A DNA stretch of 64,000 bases from an uncultured Oscillospiraceae bacterium (GCA_900539845.1 UQDP01000004.1:62001-126000), one strand, 5' to 3'; shown: positions 36,184 to 43,008, counted from the first letter of the stretch. Notes: generated by a model not told the origin, from the sequence alone. Numbers and translations: made by a program.

Positions 36184-36870
36184 ATGCAGACAGCATCAAA
36201 TCCAAGGTTTATAATAGGAACTTTCAAAAAAGAATTAAAAAATCGATTTCTGTGTGAAGTTCAAATTGAAGGAGCGGATGTTGTCTGCTATGTCCCTTCC
36301 TCGTGTCATTTAAGCAATTTCCTTCAGCTTGAAGGTAAAAAGGTTTTACTTATTCCGACGCAAACCCCCAATTCCAGAACACCCTATGCACTATTTGCAG
36401 TTCCGTATAAAAGAAACTACATAGTATTAAATACCTCTATGGCAAACAGAGCCATAGAAAGCTCAATTCAAGGAAAACGCTTCTCTTATTTAGGGAAGCG
36501 TATAGATGGTATCAAAGAATATACAATTGATGGTTATAAGGCGGATTTATATCTCCCGTCAACTAAAACTATTCTTGAGATAAAAAGTGTAATTTCCGTT
36601 ACTAGTTACGCAAAATTTCCTACGGTTTATTCTGAAAGGACCTTAAAGCAGCTTGCTTCTATTTTGGAGCTTTTGAAAAAAGGCTACAGGGTTTGCTTTG
36701 CGATTGTATCTCTTCATCCATATATAAAAACTGTATATATTGATACCTGTACCAAGTTCTATAATGAATTAGTAAAGTGTATGGATGCTGGCTTGATTAT
36801 AAAAGCCTATACCGGTAGACTTCAAGAAAGCGGATTTATTATTGACAAAGAAATACCCATAAAATATTAG
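36184..36870 (+). CDS. SfsA-like putative nuclease of the defence operon
   Basis: 228 residues with the SfsA family outline: an OB-like N-terminus (RFLCEVQIEGADVVCYVPSS), VLNTSMANRAIESSI near 79-93, then ADLYLPSTKTILEIKSV (about 119-135), FPTVYSERTLKQLASILELL and a C-terminal ITAYTGRL-like end. The D and E-x-K in the middle match the PD-(D/E)XK-type site seen in SfsA. Housekeeping SfsA is a DNA-binding protein of poorly known role; here its place as last gene of a defence operon, 14 bases behind the translocase, suggests an effector nuclease. That function is inferred. Confidence 0.72.
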   Translation: MQTASNPRFIIGTFKKELKNRFLCEVQIEGADVVCYVPSSCHLSNFLQLEGKKVLLIPTQTPNSRTPYALFAVPYKRNYIVLNTSMANRAIESSIQGKRFSYLGKRIDGIKEYTIDGYKADLYLPSTKTILEIKSVISVTSYAKFPTVYSERTLKQLASILELLKKGYRVCFAIVSLHPYIKTVYIDTCTKFYNELVKCMDAGLIIKAYTGRLQESGFIIDKEIPIKY

Positions 36871-36904
36871 CAGGACTGTTTTTGACAGCCCTGCTAATAT
36901 TTTA
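36861..36904 (+). terminator. Terminator of the defence operon
   Basis: AAAATATTAGCAGG pairs with CCTGCTAATATTTT around an inner stem ACTGT/ACAGC-like and a TTTTG loop. The 5' arm contains the SfsA-like stop codon. Confidence 0.85.
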
Positions 36905-37203
36905 TATATAGATTAATTCTTTCCCAGTATATTCTATAACTTGGGAACGAATATTATTCATCTTCCGCACCCACTCTGTTGGAATCTCTGCTTTAAGCTG
37001 TTCGGACATGCCCTTACGCTCGGCGTACTTTATGACCAGCCGAAGTTAGAAGAATTGTTCCCCGTTCTCTACATCAGTAAGATGGGAGCGGAGCTTGCCG
37101 GAAGTGAGTAGATTATAGTACAAGATTTTATGGTGCTGCTTGAGATATTGTCTGCAGCATTGCGCCCGCACGCACCGGTAGGTTCAAACATTGTTTTCGC
37201 CAT
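36902..37203 (-). pseudogene. Broken tnpV copy
   Basis: Begins MAKTMFEPTG like the intact tnpV at 38788-39162, then jumps over about 25 codons with a frame change and continues with sequence matching the rest of that gene (RRQYLKQHHKILYYNLL region, WVRKMNNIRSQV). The upstream hairpin is kept. Fills most of the 36871-37275 gap. Confidence 0.75.
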
Positions 37204-37212
37204 AATAGAAAA

Positions 37213-37245
37213 CCTCCTTTGATACGTTTACTGTACCAAAGGAGG
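37213..37245 (-). promoter_or_regulatory. Ribosome-site hairpin of the broken tnpV
   Basis: Minus strand: CCTCCTTTGGTAC pairs with GTATCAAAGGAGG, burying the AAAGGAGG ribosome site ahead of the pseudogene ATG. Same fold as at 39171-39205. Confidence 0.7.
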
Positions 37246-37275
37246 CTTTCTGTTTATGAATTCCAAATTCATAAT

Positions 37276-38667
37276 CTATCTATCAACAATATCTTTGTAG
37301 GCCACCAGCGTCACATTCCCCATCTCACTTGCTCGGTCGGTGCAGCCTTTGGTAAAGCCGATTTTGGCAAAGAGGTAGTAGTGGACATTCTTGTAGGGGA
37401 ACAGCTCACTGCGCTTTATGAGGGTTTCCAAAACGCCGAGATCGACCTTCTCATTCGTCCATTTGCACTCCCCGAAAAGGGCGGTGTTTTTATCCTGTTC
37501 GGCAAGAATATCAATTTCAGTCTGACGCTTTTCCTTGGGATCGTTGCCCCACCAGCGACCGAGAGAGGAAAACTCCACCGGACATTCACCATTCAGCAAC
37601 AGCTTCCAGAGATATTGCTTGCAGATTTCTTCAAACACCTTGCCCATATAATCAGACAGATACGGCTCGATGCGCTTGTAGGCCAAGTCGGCAGCGCCAC
37701 GGGCGATGATTGAATTGTTTTCCGGCACAAACCGATACCAGAAGCGGAACATATTGTCCGCAATCGAATAGACCGCTTTTCGGGACGCCTTTTCCTCATA
37801 GGGTGTCTCTTTTTCGATAATGCCGATGGAAATCAGGTTTTTCACATAGGCGGAGCAAATGTTGGTGCTTTCCCCGACCTTTCCGGAAATCTCCGACATA
37901 CGGGAAGCGCCGGTGGCAATCGCCGTGATGATGGCATTGTAGAGCGCCGGTTCCCGCACCTCCTGCTTGAGCAGGTTTTCCGGCTCTTCAAACAGGGCGG
38001 AGTTGGGATTCAGAAATGTGTTTTTGATATTGTCCTCAATGCTCAGCTTATCGCTCATCTGAAGCAGATACTGCGGCGTGCCGCCGACAATGCCGTACAC
38101 ATAGGCTTTCTCTTCATCGGTGAAATTTTTGAAATACCGGCAAGTCTCCTCGAAATCAAAGGGGAGAATTTTCATCTGCGCCGTCCGCCTGCCGTAAAGC
38201 GGCGCTTTGTAGGCAAGGACGTGGTCTTCCATATAGGACATGGACGATCCGCAGAGGATCAGCATCAGCTTGGAAGTGTCCTTGTATTGGTCAATCAAAA
38301 GCTGGATGGTGGAAGCGAGGCTTTTTGAAGAGCGGGCAACATAGGGGTATTCGTCAATGGCAAGAATAACCCGTTCTTTTTCGGACAGCTTGAACACATA
38401 TTCCAAGGCCGCCTGAAAGGACAGAAAAGAGGTTTCAGCCTCCATGCCGGTGCTAAAGCTCAGAATGCTCTTGCTGAAATTTTCGAGGTTCTGCTTGGCG
38501 TTGCTCTCGACGCCCATAAAATAGATGGCGTTTTTATCGTCAATAAACTGGCTGATCAGCGCCGTTTTGCCGACACGGCGGCGACCATAGATTACAACAA
38601 ATTCAAACTTATTCGATTCGTACAGCTTATTCAGCGCCGCAAGTTCACGCTCTCTGCCGATAAACAT
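37276..38667 (-). CDS. DUF234-type AAA ATPase with nuclease-like C-terminus
   Basis: 463 residues. Starts MFIGRERELAALNKLYESN; Walker A GRRRVGKTAL at 28-37, Walker B VILAIDEYPYV near 120, arginine-rich sensor region, a winged helix near 245-290 (SRMSEISGKVGESTNICSAY), and the DUF234 C-terminal domain (RWWGNDPKEKRQTEIDILAE then LFGECKW) with a D/E-x-K pattern like PD-(D/E)XK. The family is common in archaea and clostridia near mobile genes; its role is unknown, with toxin or defence proposed by context. It lies between two tnpV copies and has its own promoter with an inverted repeat. Confidence 0.85.
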   Translation of the reverse strand: MFIGRERELAALNKLYESNKFEFVVIYGRRRVGKTALISQFIDDKNAIYFMGVESNAKQNLENFSKSILSFSTGMEAETSFLSFQAALEYVFKLSEKERVILAIDEYPYVARSSKSLASTIQLLIDQYKDTSKLMLILCGSSMSYMEDHVLAYKAPLYGRRTAQMKILPFDFEETCRYFKNFTDEEKAYVYGIVGGTPQYLLQMSDKLSIEDNIKNTFLNPNSALFEEPENLLKQEVREPALYNAIITAIATGASRMSEISGKVGESTNICSAYVKNLISIGIIEKETPYEEKASRKAVYSIADNMFRFWYRFVPENNSIIARGAADLAYKRIEPYLSDYMGKVFEEICKQYLWKLLLNGECPVEFSSLGRWWGNDPKEKRQTEIDILAEQDKNTALFGECKWTNEKVDLGVLETLIKRSELFPYKNVHYYLFAKIGFTKGCTDRASEMGNVTLVAYKDIVDR

Positions 38668-38707
38668 GGATTACATCCTCCCATCTGCCGATAGATTCTC
38701 TGCGTAT

Positions 38708-38767
38708 AGTATACCACAAAATCAAAATTAGTCAAGTATGATTCGGTAAATCACACTTGACTAATTT
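38708..38767 (-). promoter_or_regulatory. Promoter with long inverted-repeat operator for the DUF234 ATPase gene
   Basis: Minus strand: TTGACT (38735-38730), 16 bases, TATACT (38713-38708). The -35 box is inside an inverted repeat of two 19-base arms (38725-38743 and 38749-38767, one mismatch), AAATTAGTCAAGT-type ends. It may be a repressor site and also end tnpV transcripts. Confidence 0.65.
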
Positions 38768-38787
38768 CTTTCTCGCTTTTTCTGTTG

Positions 38788-39162
38788 TTACGCAAAAATC
38801 AAGTCGGCACAAACGGTTTCTGCCACCCGATTGCGGATATTGTTCATTTTCTGCACCCACTCCGTTGGATTCTCCACTTTCAGCTGTTCGGTTACGCCCT
38901 CACGCTCGGCGTATTCTTTGACTAGCCGAAGAAAAAGAGATTGTGCTTCTTCCTCAACATCTGCAAGGTGTGATTGAAGCTTGCCGGAAGTGAGCAGATT
39001 GTAGTACAGGATTTTGTGGTGCTGCTTCAGGTACTGCCTGCGGCGATGCGCCCACACGCCGACGGGGCGTTCTTCTTCGGGTGGTAAGGTCAGACTGGGC
39101 AGACAATAGTCGCCCTGCATGGTGTATGTGCCGCCCGTTTGTTCAAATATTGTTTTAGCCAT
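38788..39162 (-). CDS. tnpV: TnpV-family transposon protein
   Basis: 124 residues: MAKTIFEQTGGTYTMQGDYC, LPPEEERPVGVWAHRRRQYL, YYNLLTSGKLQSHL and EWVQKMNNIRNRVAE, matching TnpV from Tn4451-type clostridial transposons. TnpV is not a catalytic recombinase and its role is unclear. A decayed second copy lies at 36902-37203 in the same orientation, so the DUF234 gene between them may have been moved or duplicated as a unit. Confidence 0.82.
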   Translation of the reverse strand: MAKTIFEQTGGTYTMQGDYCLPSLTLPPEEERPVGVWAHRRRQYLKQHHKILYYNLLTSGKLQSHLADVEEEAQSLFLRLVKEYAEREGVTEQLKVENPTEWVQKMNNIRNRVAETVCADLIFA

Positions 39163-39170
39163 AATAGATA

Positions 39171-39205
39171 ACCTCCTTTGATACCATCATTGTACCAAAG
39201 GAGAT
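39171..39205 (-). promoter_or_regulatory. Hairpin burying the tnpV ribosome site
   Basis: Minus strand CTCCTTTGGTAC pairs with GTATCAAAGGAG, taking in the AAAGGAGG that serves ATG 39162. This would block translation on transcripts that read in from outside, a control known from IS elements. Confidence 0.65.
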
Positions 39206-39241
39206 TTCTGTTTGCGAATGTATGATTTTCAAAATGGCAGT

Positions 39242-40195
39242 TTAGCCCTCCAAGATACCTGCCCGTTCTTCGATCAGGCTTGCAAGGCGTTCCTGCAAAG
39301 ACTCCGGCAACAGGGAGTTTTGGCACATGGCGAGGAACTTCTCTTTTTTCGTCATAAGCATGGCAATCATTTTCTCGGCAGAGCCTCGTGTCATGCCGCA
39401 TTTCTCTGCAAATACCAGAAAATCCTTCCTACGGATATGTGTCTTTTTGCCGTTCATGGCAAGGGCGAACTGCTCCTTGTCCTCCGGCATGATAACATTG
39501 ACCGGAAGCAGGTCGTATGCGGGAGAAAGCACGTATTTCCCGCCTCCTTCTTCGGTTTCAATGAGGGAGAAGTTCTTCAGGTGCATATCCGAATTGCCCA
39601 CAAGAAACGAAAACACTAAGCGCAGATAGAGCTCGGTTATATCGAGTCCTTTGCGGGAGGAATACCGCTCGATGATTTTTGCACAGCGCTCATAAGAGCC
39701 CTTATACTTATCCTGCGTCAGGCGCAGATCAAGCTGACAGAAATCCTCCATCGCCAGCATCTGCATACAGTTTTTCGTAAATATGCGGTCTACTCTTTTT
39801 GTGATGTATGCCAGACTGTCTTTTTCCATGATGAGCGCATGAGGTACGGTAGAAATCCCTGCGGTGTCTGCCATGCACATAACAAGGTGTTCAGCCTGCG
39901 GCAGCGCTTCAAATTCCGGAACCTGCGGCTTCAGAATATAACCCGTAGGATAATTCACCAGCGTGAGCCGTGGCGTGCCACTTTCGGAAAACAGATGCAA
40001 GGACAATTTTTTCTGAACGCCGGGAACGGTATAGCCTTTGTTGGTGCTTTCGGCGGCAAGGGTTTCAAATGCGGCTTCATCAATGGCAATTTCGGGAAGC
40101 TCGGCTGTGCCGAAAAACCGCTTGATACAGCTTTTGTGCCAGCCGGAATTCGTGTTTTCGGTGCGAAGCGGTTTCCCGCAGCATAAACAATTCAT
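39242..40195 (-). CDS. hipT: HipT-like Ser/Thr kinase toxin (HipA kinase core)
   Basis: 317 residues from ATG 40195. It is the HipA core without its N-terminal subdomain. The N-terminus has a small CxxC (MNCLCCGKPLR). Then PGVQKKLSL (about 53-61), the conserved loop bearing autophosphorylation Ser in this family, GNSDMHLKNFSL with the catalytic Asp and Asn (about 198-209), and SPAYDLLPV with the metal-binding Asp. The gene overlaps hipS by four bases. HipA/HipT toxins phosphorylate aminoacyl-tRNA synthetases; the target here is not known. Confidence 0.88.
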   Translation of the reverse strand: MNCLCCGKPLRTENTNSGWHKSCIKRFFGTAELPEIAIDEAAFETLAAESTNKGYTVPGVQKKLSLHLFSESGTPRLTLVNYPTGYILKPQVPEFEALPQAEHLVMCMADTAGISTVPHALIMEKDSLAYITKRVDRIFTKNCMQMLAMEDFCQLDLRLTQDKYKGSYERCAKIIERYSSRKGLDITELYLRLVFSFLVGNSDMHLKNFSLIETEEGGGKYVLSPAYDLLPVNVIMPEDKEQFALAMNGKKTHIRRKDFLVFAEKCGMTRGSAEKMIAMLMTKKEKFLAMCQNSLLPESLQERLASLIEERAGILEG

Positions 40196-40521
40196 ATGCG
40201 TTCCTCCCTGATACTGACATTGCCGATTCCGTCCTTGCAAGCCACCAGCAGTAATCCGAACCTGTCTTTGACGTCTATTTTCCAGTTCCGGCTCACAACG
40301 CCGAGCAGCCACCCTTCGGGGATCAGTCCGTCAAAGAACGGGAACAGCGTTTTGGATGTATATGTTTTTTCAGAAAGCGGCAAAGTAAGGGATACGGGGC
40401 TTGCATCCTTCCGGCTTAAATACTGCTCGTCATAGGAGAAGGAATACCCTTCGTCCGTTTCGCAAAGCAATCCAGCAAAAACGTTTCGGATATAAACATA
40501 GGCTGTTCGGAATGCGTCCAT
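40192..40521 (-). CDS. hipS: HipS-like protein (stand-alone HipA N-terminal subdomain)
   Basis: 109 residues equal to the N-subdomain of HipA: VYIRNVFAGLLCETDEGYSF, then SPVSLTLPLSEKTY and PFFDGLIPEGWLL. In tripartite HipBST systems this separate piece is the antitoxin. TAATG overlap with hipB and ATGA overlap with hipT show tight coupling. Confidence 0.85.
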   Translation of the reverse strand: MDAFRTAYVYIRNVFAGLLCETDEGYSFSYDEQYLSRKDASPVSLTLPLSEKTYTSKTLFPFFDGLIPEGWLLGVVSRNWKIDVKDRFGLLLVACKDGIGNVSIREERI

Positions 40522-40724
40522 TATTTATCATCCTTTCTGCCGGGGACGGCTTCCATATCGAACATGGCAAGAGCGGCATTGACCTTGTCCATCCGAACCG
40601 TTTCTTTTCCCTGCTCCAGTTCTCGGATAAAGCGAAGCCCCAGCCCGCTGCGGGCGGCAAACTCCTCCTGCGTCAATCCGGCGGCTTTTCGGTTTTCTTT
40701 GATAAACTCGGCAATTTTATTCAT
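40521..40724 (-). CDS. hipB: HipB-like XRE-family helix-turn-helix protein
   Basis: 67 residues from ATG 40724 (GAGGAG upstream). XRE domain: FIKENRKAAGLTQEEFAARS then GLGLRFIRELEQGKETVRM, with the usual C-terminal helix. It is expected to repress the operon by binding the three operators directly upstream. First gene of hipBST. Confidence 0.88.
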   Translation of the reverse strand: MNKIAEFIKENRKAAGLTQEEFAARSGLGLRFIRELEQGKETVRMDKVNAALAMFDMEAVPGRKDDK

Positions 40725-40757
40725 GGTGCTTCGTCTCCTCAATATGAATCTGCATTT

Positions 40758-40862
40758 ATTTTACACCCTAACGGGTATAAAGTCAAGCTGCCATCAACAA
40801 TATTATACCCGATAAGGTGTAAATTTATGCGCTTACAGGCCAAATACACCCTATCAGGTGTA
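40758..40862 (-). promoter_or_regulatory. hipBST promoter with three HipB operators
   Basis: Minus strand -35 TTGACT (40786-40781), 17 bases, -10 TAAAAT (40763-40758). Three 18-bp near-palindromes TAYACCC-n-GGTRTA lie at 40762-40779 (within the core promoter), 40804-40821 and 40845-40862, spaced 42 and 41 bases, i.e. four helical turns. Confidence 0.85.
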
Positions 40863-40910
40863 AAATAAGCCTCAAACGGCACGTTCTGCTGGAAGGAGGC
40901 TCATTTTAGT

Positions 40911-41210
40911 TTAATCTTTCAGATAGCTTTCAAACGGTGCATCATCGCTGCAAAAGGTATCAAAAATCATTTTTGCGCCGAGGCGGAAGCCGACGAGGAA
41001 AGAATCGAGGCTGGTTTCGCCCATCAGTTCCCCGTAAGCATTGCAGAAATCGAGGAACAGCGCCTCGTCCTCGTCGCTCAAGCGCTCGGTCAGCTTTTCT
41101 TCCAGCTCGTTTATATCTTTTGAAACCTTAAGAGTATGACTGCCCTTTCGGTATCCTCTGGCCTGCGGATCAATATTTCCGTAGTACAGCTCTTCTAAAA
41201 AATTTGTCAT
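40911..41210 (-). CDS. Small conserved protein of mobile elements (DUF6809-like)
   Basis: 99 residues: MTNFLEELYYGNIDPQARGY, SDEDEALFLDFCNAYGELMG and FLVGFRLGAKMIFDTF. The outline (FLEELYYGNI at the start, a GFRLGA motif near the end) matches a family of small helical proteins common in clostridial conjugative elements, which I believe is DUF6809. Function unknown. Its ATG overlaps the stop of the HTH gene before it (TAATG). Confidence 0.7.
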   Translation of the reverse strand: MTNFLEELYYGNIDPQARGYRKGSHTLKVSKDINELEEKLTERLSDEDEALFLDFCNAYGELMGETSLDSFLVGFRLGAKMIFDTFCSDDAPFESYLKD

Positions 41211-41815
41211 TACTCAGCACCTCCTTCGCTGTCTGCCGTGTGCAGGTCACGGATTTTTCGCCAGCTTGAAAAGCCTTGCAGGGTGCGGATGTGCCACGGT
41301 GATTTGCGGGTGATGGTGCGAAAGTAGGTAGAGCAGAAGAACTCCACCAAATAAACCTTCGGAATGTGGTTGACATTGTTTTTCCGAAAAGACTTGATGT
41401 GTCCCTGATTGCACCAGTTGTTAATTGATGTTTTTCCGTAGCCGGTGATTTTTGAAACCGTCTGCGTAGTCAGCACATCGGGATAGCCGGAGAGCAGCTC
41501 GGTATAATACAGATGCAAATGCTCCCGCACGATTGGGGGAACCTGTTCCTCCATCTGAACAGTGTAATCGCCCTTGTACCAGCCCGCCGGGGCGGAGTAG
41601 CTTTCGGGGAACACCTTGCGGTTTTCCAGATAGGCAATCACATCCTCCTTTTTGATTTTGTAGCAGCGTGTTTTCCTGCCCGTGTACTCGCAGGGGATTT
41701 TCCCACTTTGGAGGAGGTACAGAGCGGTGGATTTGCTGATATGGCAAATGCGATACAGCTGATCCTTCGTGATTACATCGGGGACGGCGTCCCAGTTGAT
41801 TGCGTTTTCTTTCAT
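41210..41815 (-). CDS. Helix-turn-helix protein at the right end of the element
   Basis: 201 residues from ATG 41815, with GAGGTG eight bases upstream. The frame extends to 42127 across the tRNA 3' half, which is spurious. Two excisionase-like domains are seen: TKDQLYRICHISKSTALYLL with CEYTGRKTRCYKIKKEDVIAY... cut short here, and, after a linker with WYKGDYTVQ, TTQTVSKITGYGKTSINNWC with SFRKNNVNHIPKVYLVEF. A tandem HTH_17 protein next to the right end may act as excisionase or regulator. Confidence 0.75.
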   Translation of the reverse strand: MKENAINWDAVPDVITKDQLYRICHISKSTALYLLQSGKIPCEYTGRKTRCYKIKKEDVIAYLENRKVFPESYSAPAGWYKGDYTVQMEEQVPPIVREHLHLYYTELLSGYPDVLTTQTVSKITGYGKTSINNWCNQGHIKSFRKNNVNHIPKVYLVEFFCSTYFRTITRKSPWHIRTLQGFSSWRKIRDLHTADSEGGAE

Positions 41816-41885
41816 GACAATACACCTCATATCTTGATAAACTTTGTCGGCATTCGAACTGTTCGTGTATTGCCTTTTCATTTTT

Positions 41886-41915
41886 GTTCTTTCCGTTCTT
41901 TCCGCAGTTCTTTCC
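41886..41915. repeat. Three GTTCTTTCC boxes near the right end
   Basis: Direct copies at 41886, 41895 and 41907, 155-185 bases from the right core. The same box occurs at the left end (19436, 19449, 19679 and inverted at 19696). Candidate integrase or excisionase arm sites. Confidence 0.55.
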
Positions 41916-42069
41916 AAAAGCGGAAAAATCGTGGATTGGAACCGATGGGCGATTCCTCCGTATTTTCGGGCGATTTCTTCAAAAAGCCCAGATTTCATGC
42001 GGGTTTGCTGGCGTACAAGGCCGGCTGAAACTGACAGGAGAAACCATGTAAGTAACAGACGGCGATAAA

Positions 42070-42126
42070 ACTCGAAATCAGTTAGGGAGCAATCCCCCGC
42101 GAGTTCGAATCTCGCCGTCTCCGCCA
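42070..42126 (+). pseudogene. 3' half of tRNA-Ser(CGA), attR side
   Basis: From ACTCGAAAT (42070-42078) through variable arm, T-loop TTCGAAT, CGTCTCC and CCA. It completes the 5' half at 19311-19351. It has no promoter here unless transcripts come from the element. Confidence 0.85.
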
Positions 42127-42128
42127 TA

Positions 42129-42162
42129 AAAAAGCAGGTGCACTCTTGTGTGCCTGCTTTTT
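42129..42162 (+). terminator. Terminator of the former tRNA-Ser gene
   Basis: AAAAAGCAGG pairs with CCTGCTTTTT with an extra GCAC/GTGT-like inner stem. Confidence 0.8.
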
Positions 42163-42169
42163 ATATAAT

Positions 42170-42325
42170 GCGAGATTCGAAAAGGGCAATGCGCAGCATA
42201 GAAACAGTCCGGGGGGACTGTTTCGGTGCCCGGGTGCGTGCCGCCGAGCGCAGAAGCGAGGCGGGCGAATCTCGCCGTCTCCGCCAGCGTCGTCACGGAC
42301 TATGTATCGTTCGTGACGACTTTTT
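42170..42325. repeat. Duplicated tRNA 3' end and associated repeat unit
   Basis: The last 21 bases of the tRNA (42106-42126) recur exactly at 42266-42286, preceded by a GC-rich unit that starts GCGAGATTCG (42170, the inverse of the T-arm stretch) and contains AACAGTCC/GGACTGTT. A terminator CGTCGTCACG/CGTGACGACTTTTT follows at 42287-42325. A weaker second unit starts near 42427. Confidence 0.55.
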
Positions 42326-42385
42326 GCAAGGGTTCGGATGCCGCCGAAATGCCGAAAACATCTTTTTCATGTGGTTTACACAAAC

Positions 42386-42420
42386 AAAGCCTGTGTCACT
42401 TTTGTGATACAGGCTTTTTT
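42386..42420 (+). terminator. Terminator-like hairpin
   Basis: AAAGCCTGTGTCAC pairs with GTGATACAGGCTTT around TTTT, with a T-run. No gene lies between this and the previous terminator. Confidence 0.7.
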
Positions 42421-42517
42421 CATTTGAGAGATTCGGATGGACAATGCGCTGCGGTGTGTTACACGATTAAATGAAATCGGAGTTTTAATAACAACTTCTT
42501 TAGAATGTTCAGCCCTT

Positions 42518-42567
42518 AAACAGCGGATATCACGAATGAAACAGTGGTATCTGCTGTTTTATTTTTA
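42518..42567 (+). terminator. Terminator-like hairpin
   Basis: AAACAGCGGATATCAC pairs imperfectly with GTGGTATCTGCTGTTT and is followed by TATTTTT. The whole gap 42127-42717 holds only such hairpins and tRNA relics. Confidence 0.6.
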
Positions 42568-42717
42568 GCAAGTTAATCAGCCGCCATATTCTGATATTAT
42601 TTGTTTGTATCTCTATTTATTAATTATTTTTTGATAAATAATTCAATATTTTTAATATAAATTCACCAAAAAAAGAAATTATTTAATGTGGGCAGGAGAA
42701 AGGAAAGGGAGAAAATT

Positions 42718-43008
42718 ATGACCAGACAAAACTTCTTAGACCACATTAAAAAAACTTACTTAACGGATGAAAGGATCGGTGATGTTTTAAATGAACTCGA
42801 ACACAGCGATGCAGACGGCGATTTCATTTTTGAAAACGAACTGCTTGTGATCGGCAAATATTTTTACAGCCTGGATCTGAAAAAGCCGAACGGAATATCG
42901 GAAAAACTCGATTTCTGCATTTACGGCGCCGGCATAAAGTGTAATGTTACAGCGTTTGATTACGAACTGGAAACATACGAAAATTTTGAATACGTAATCA
43001 TAAAATAA
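42718..43008 (+). CDS. Hypothetical small protein (96 aa)
   Basis: ATG 42718 with AAGGGAG upstream. Acidic protein starting MTRQNFLDHIKKTYLTDERI, then DADGDFIFENELLVIGKYFY and CIYGAGIKCNVTAFDYE. No family recognised, no membrane segment. Own terminator downstream. Confidence 0.6.
   Translation: MTRQNFLDHIKKTYLTDERIGDVLNELEHSDADGDFIFENELLVIGKYFYSLDLKKPNGISEKLDFCIYGAGIKCNVTAFDYELETYENFEYVIIK

Larger units (their letters stand above)
19343..42078. mobile_element. 22.7-kb integrated element in tRNA-Ser(CGA)
   Basis: Bounded by the 9-base core ACTCGAAAT at 19343-19351 and 42070-42078, i.e. inside the anticodon loop of the target tRNA. It carries a tyrosine integrase at the left end, ParB-, MobC- and RepA-like backbone genes, an iteron-like array and a defence/toxin cargo. 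Copies of GTTCTTTCC occur near both ends and may be integrase arm sites. No relaxase, coupling protein or type IV secretion genes were found, so it would need help to transfer, or is a mosaic satellite or derivative. The backbone is more GC-rich than the cargo. Confidence 0.85.

Noticed and set aside
26582-36870. Standard Druantia type I, II or III
   Set aside because: Only the DruA-like protein fits; the giant protein has FtsK motor motifs and not the DruE superfamily 2 helicase motifs, and DruB-D, DruM/F/G or DruH partners are not seen.
26582-36870. BREX, DISARM or ordinary restriction-modification
   Set aside because: No PglZ, BrxL, methyltransferase, DrmA/B or PLD protein was found among the genes of the element.
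19343-42078. Prophage
   Set aside because: No capsid, portal, terminase, tail or lysis genes; ParB, MobC and RepA-like genes point to a plasmid-like integrative element.
41816-42127. N-terminal extension of the right-end HTH protein
   Set aside because: The first 104 codons read through the tRNA 3' half and the element end; a good ribosome site exists at ATG 41815.
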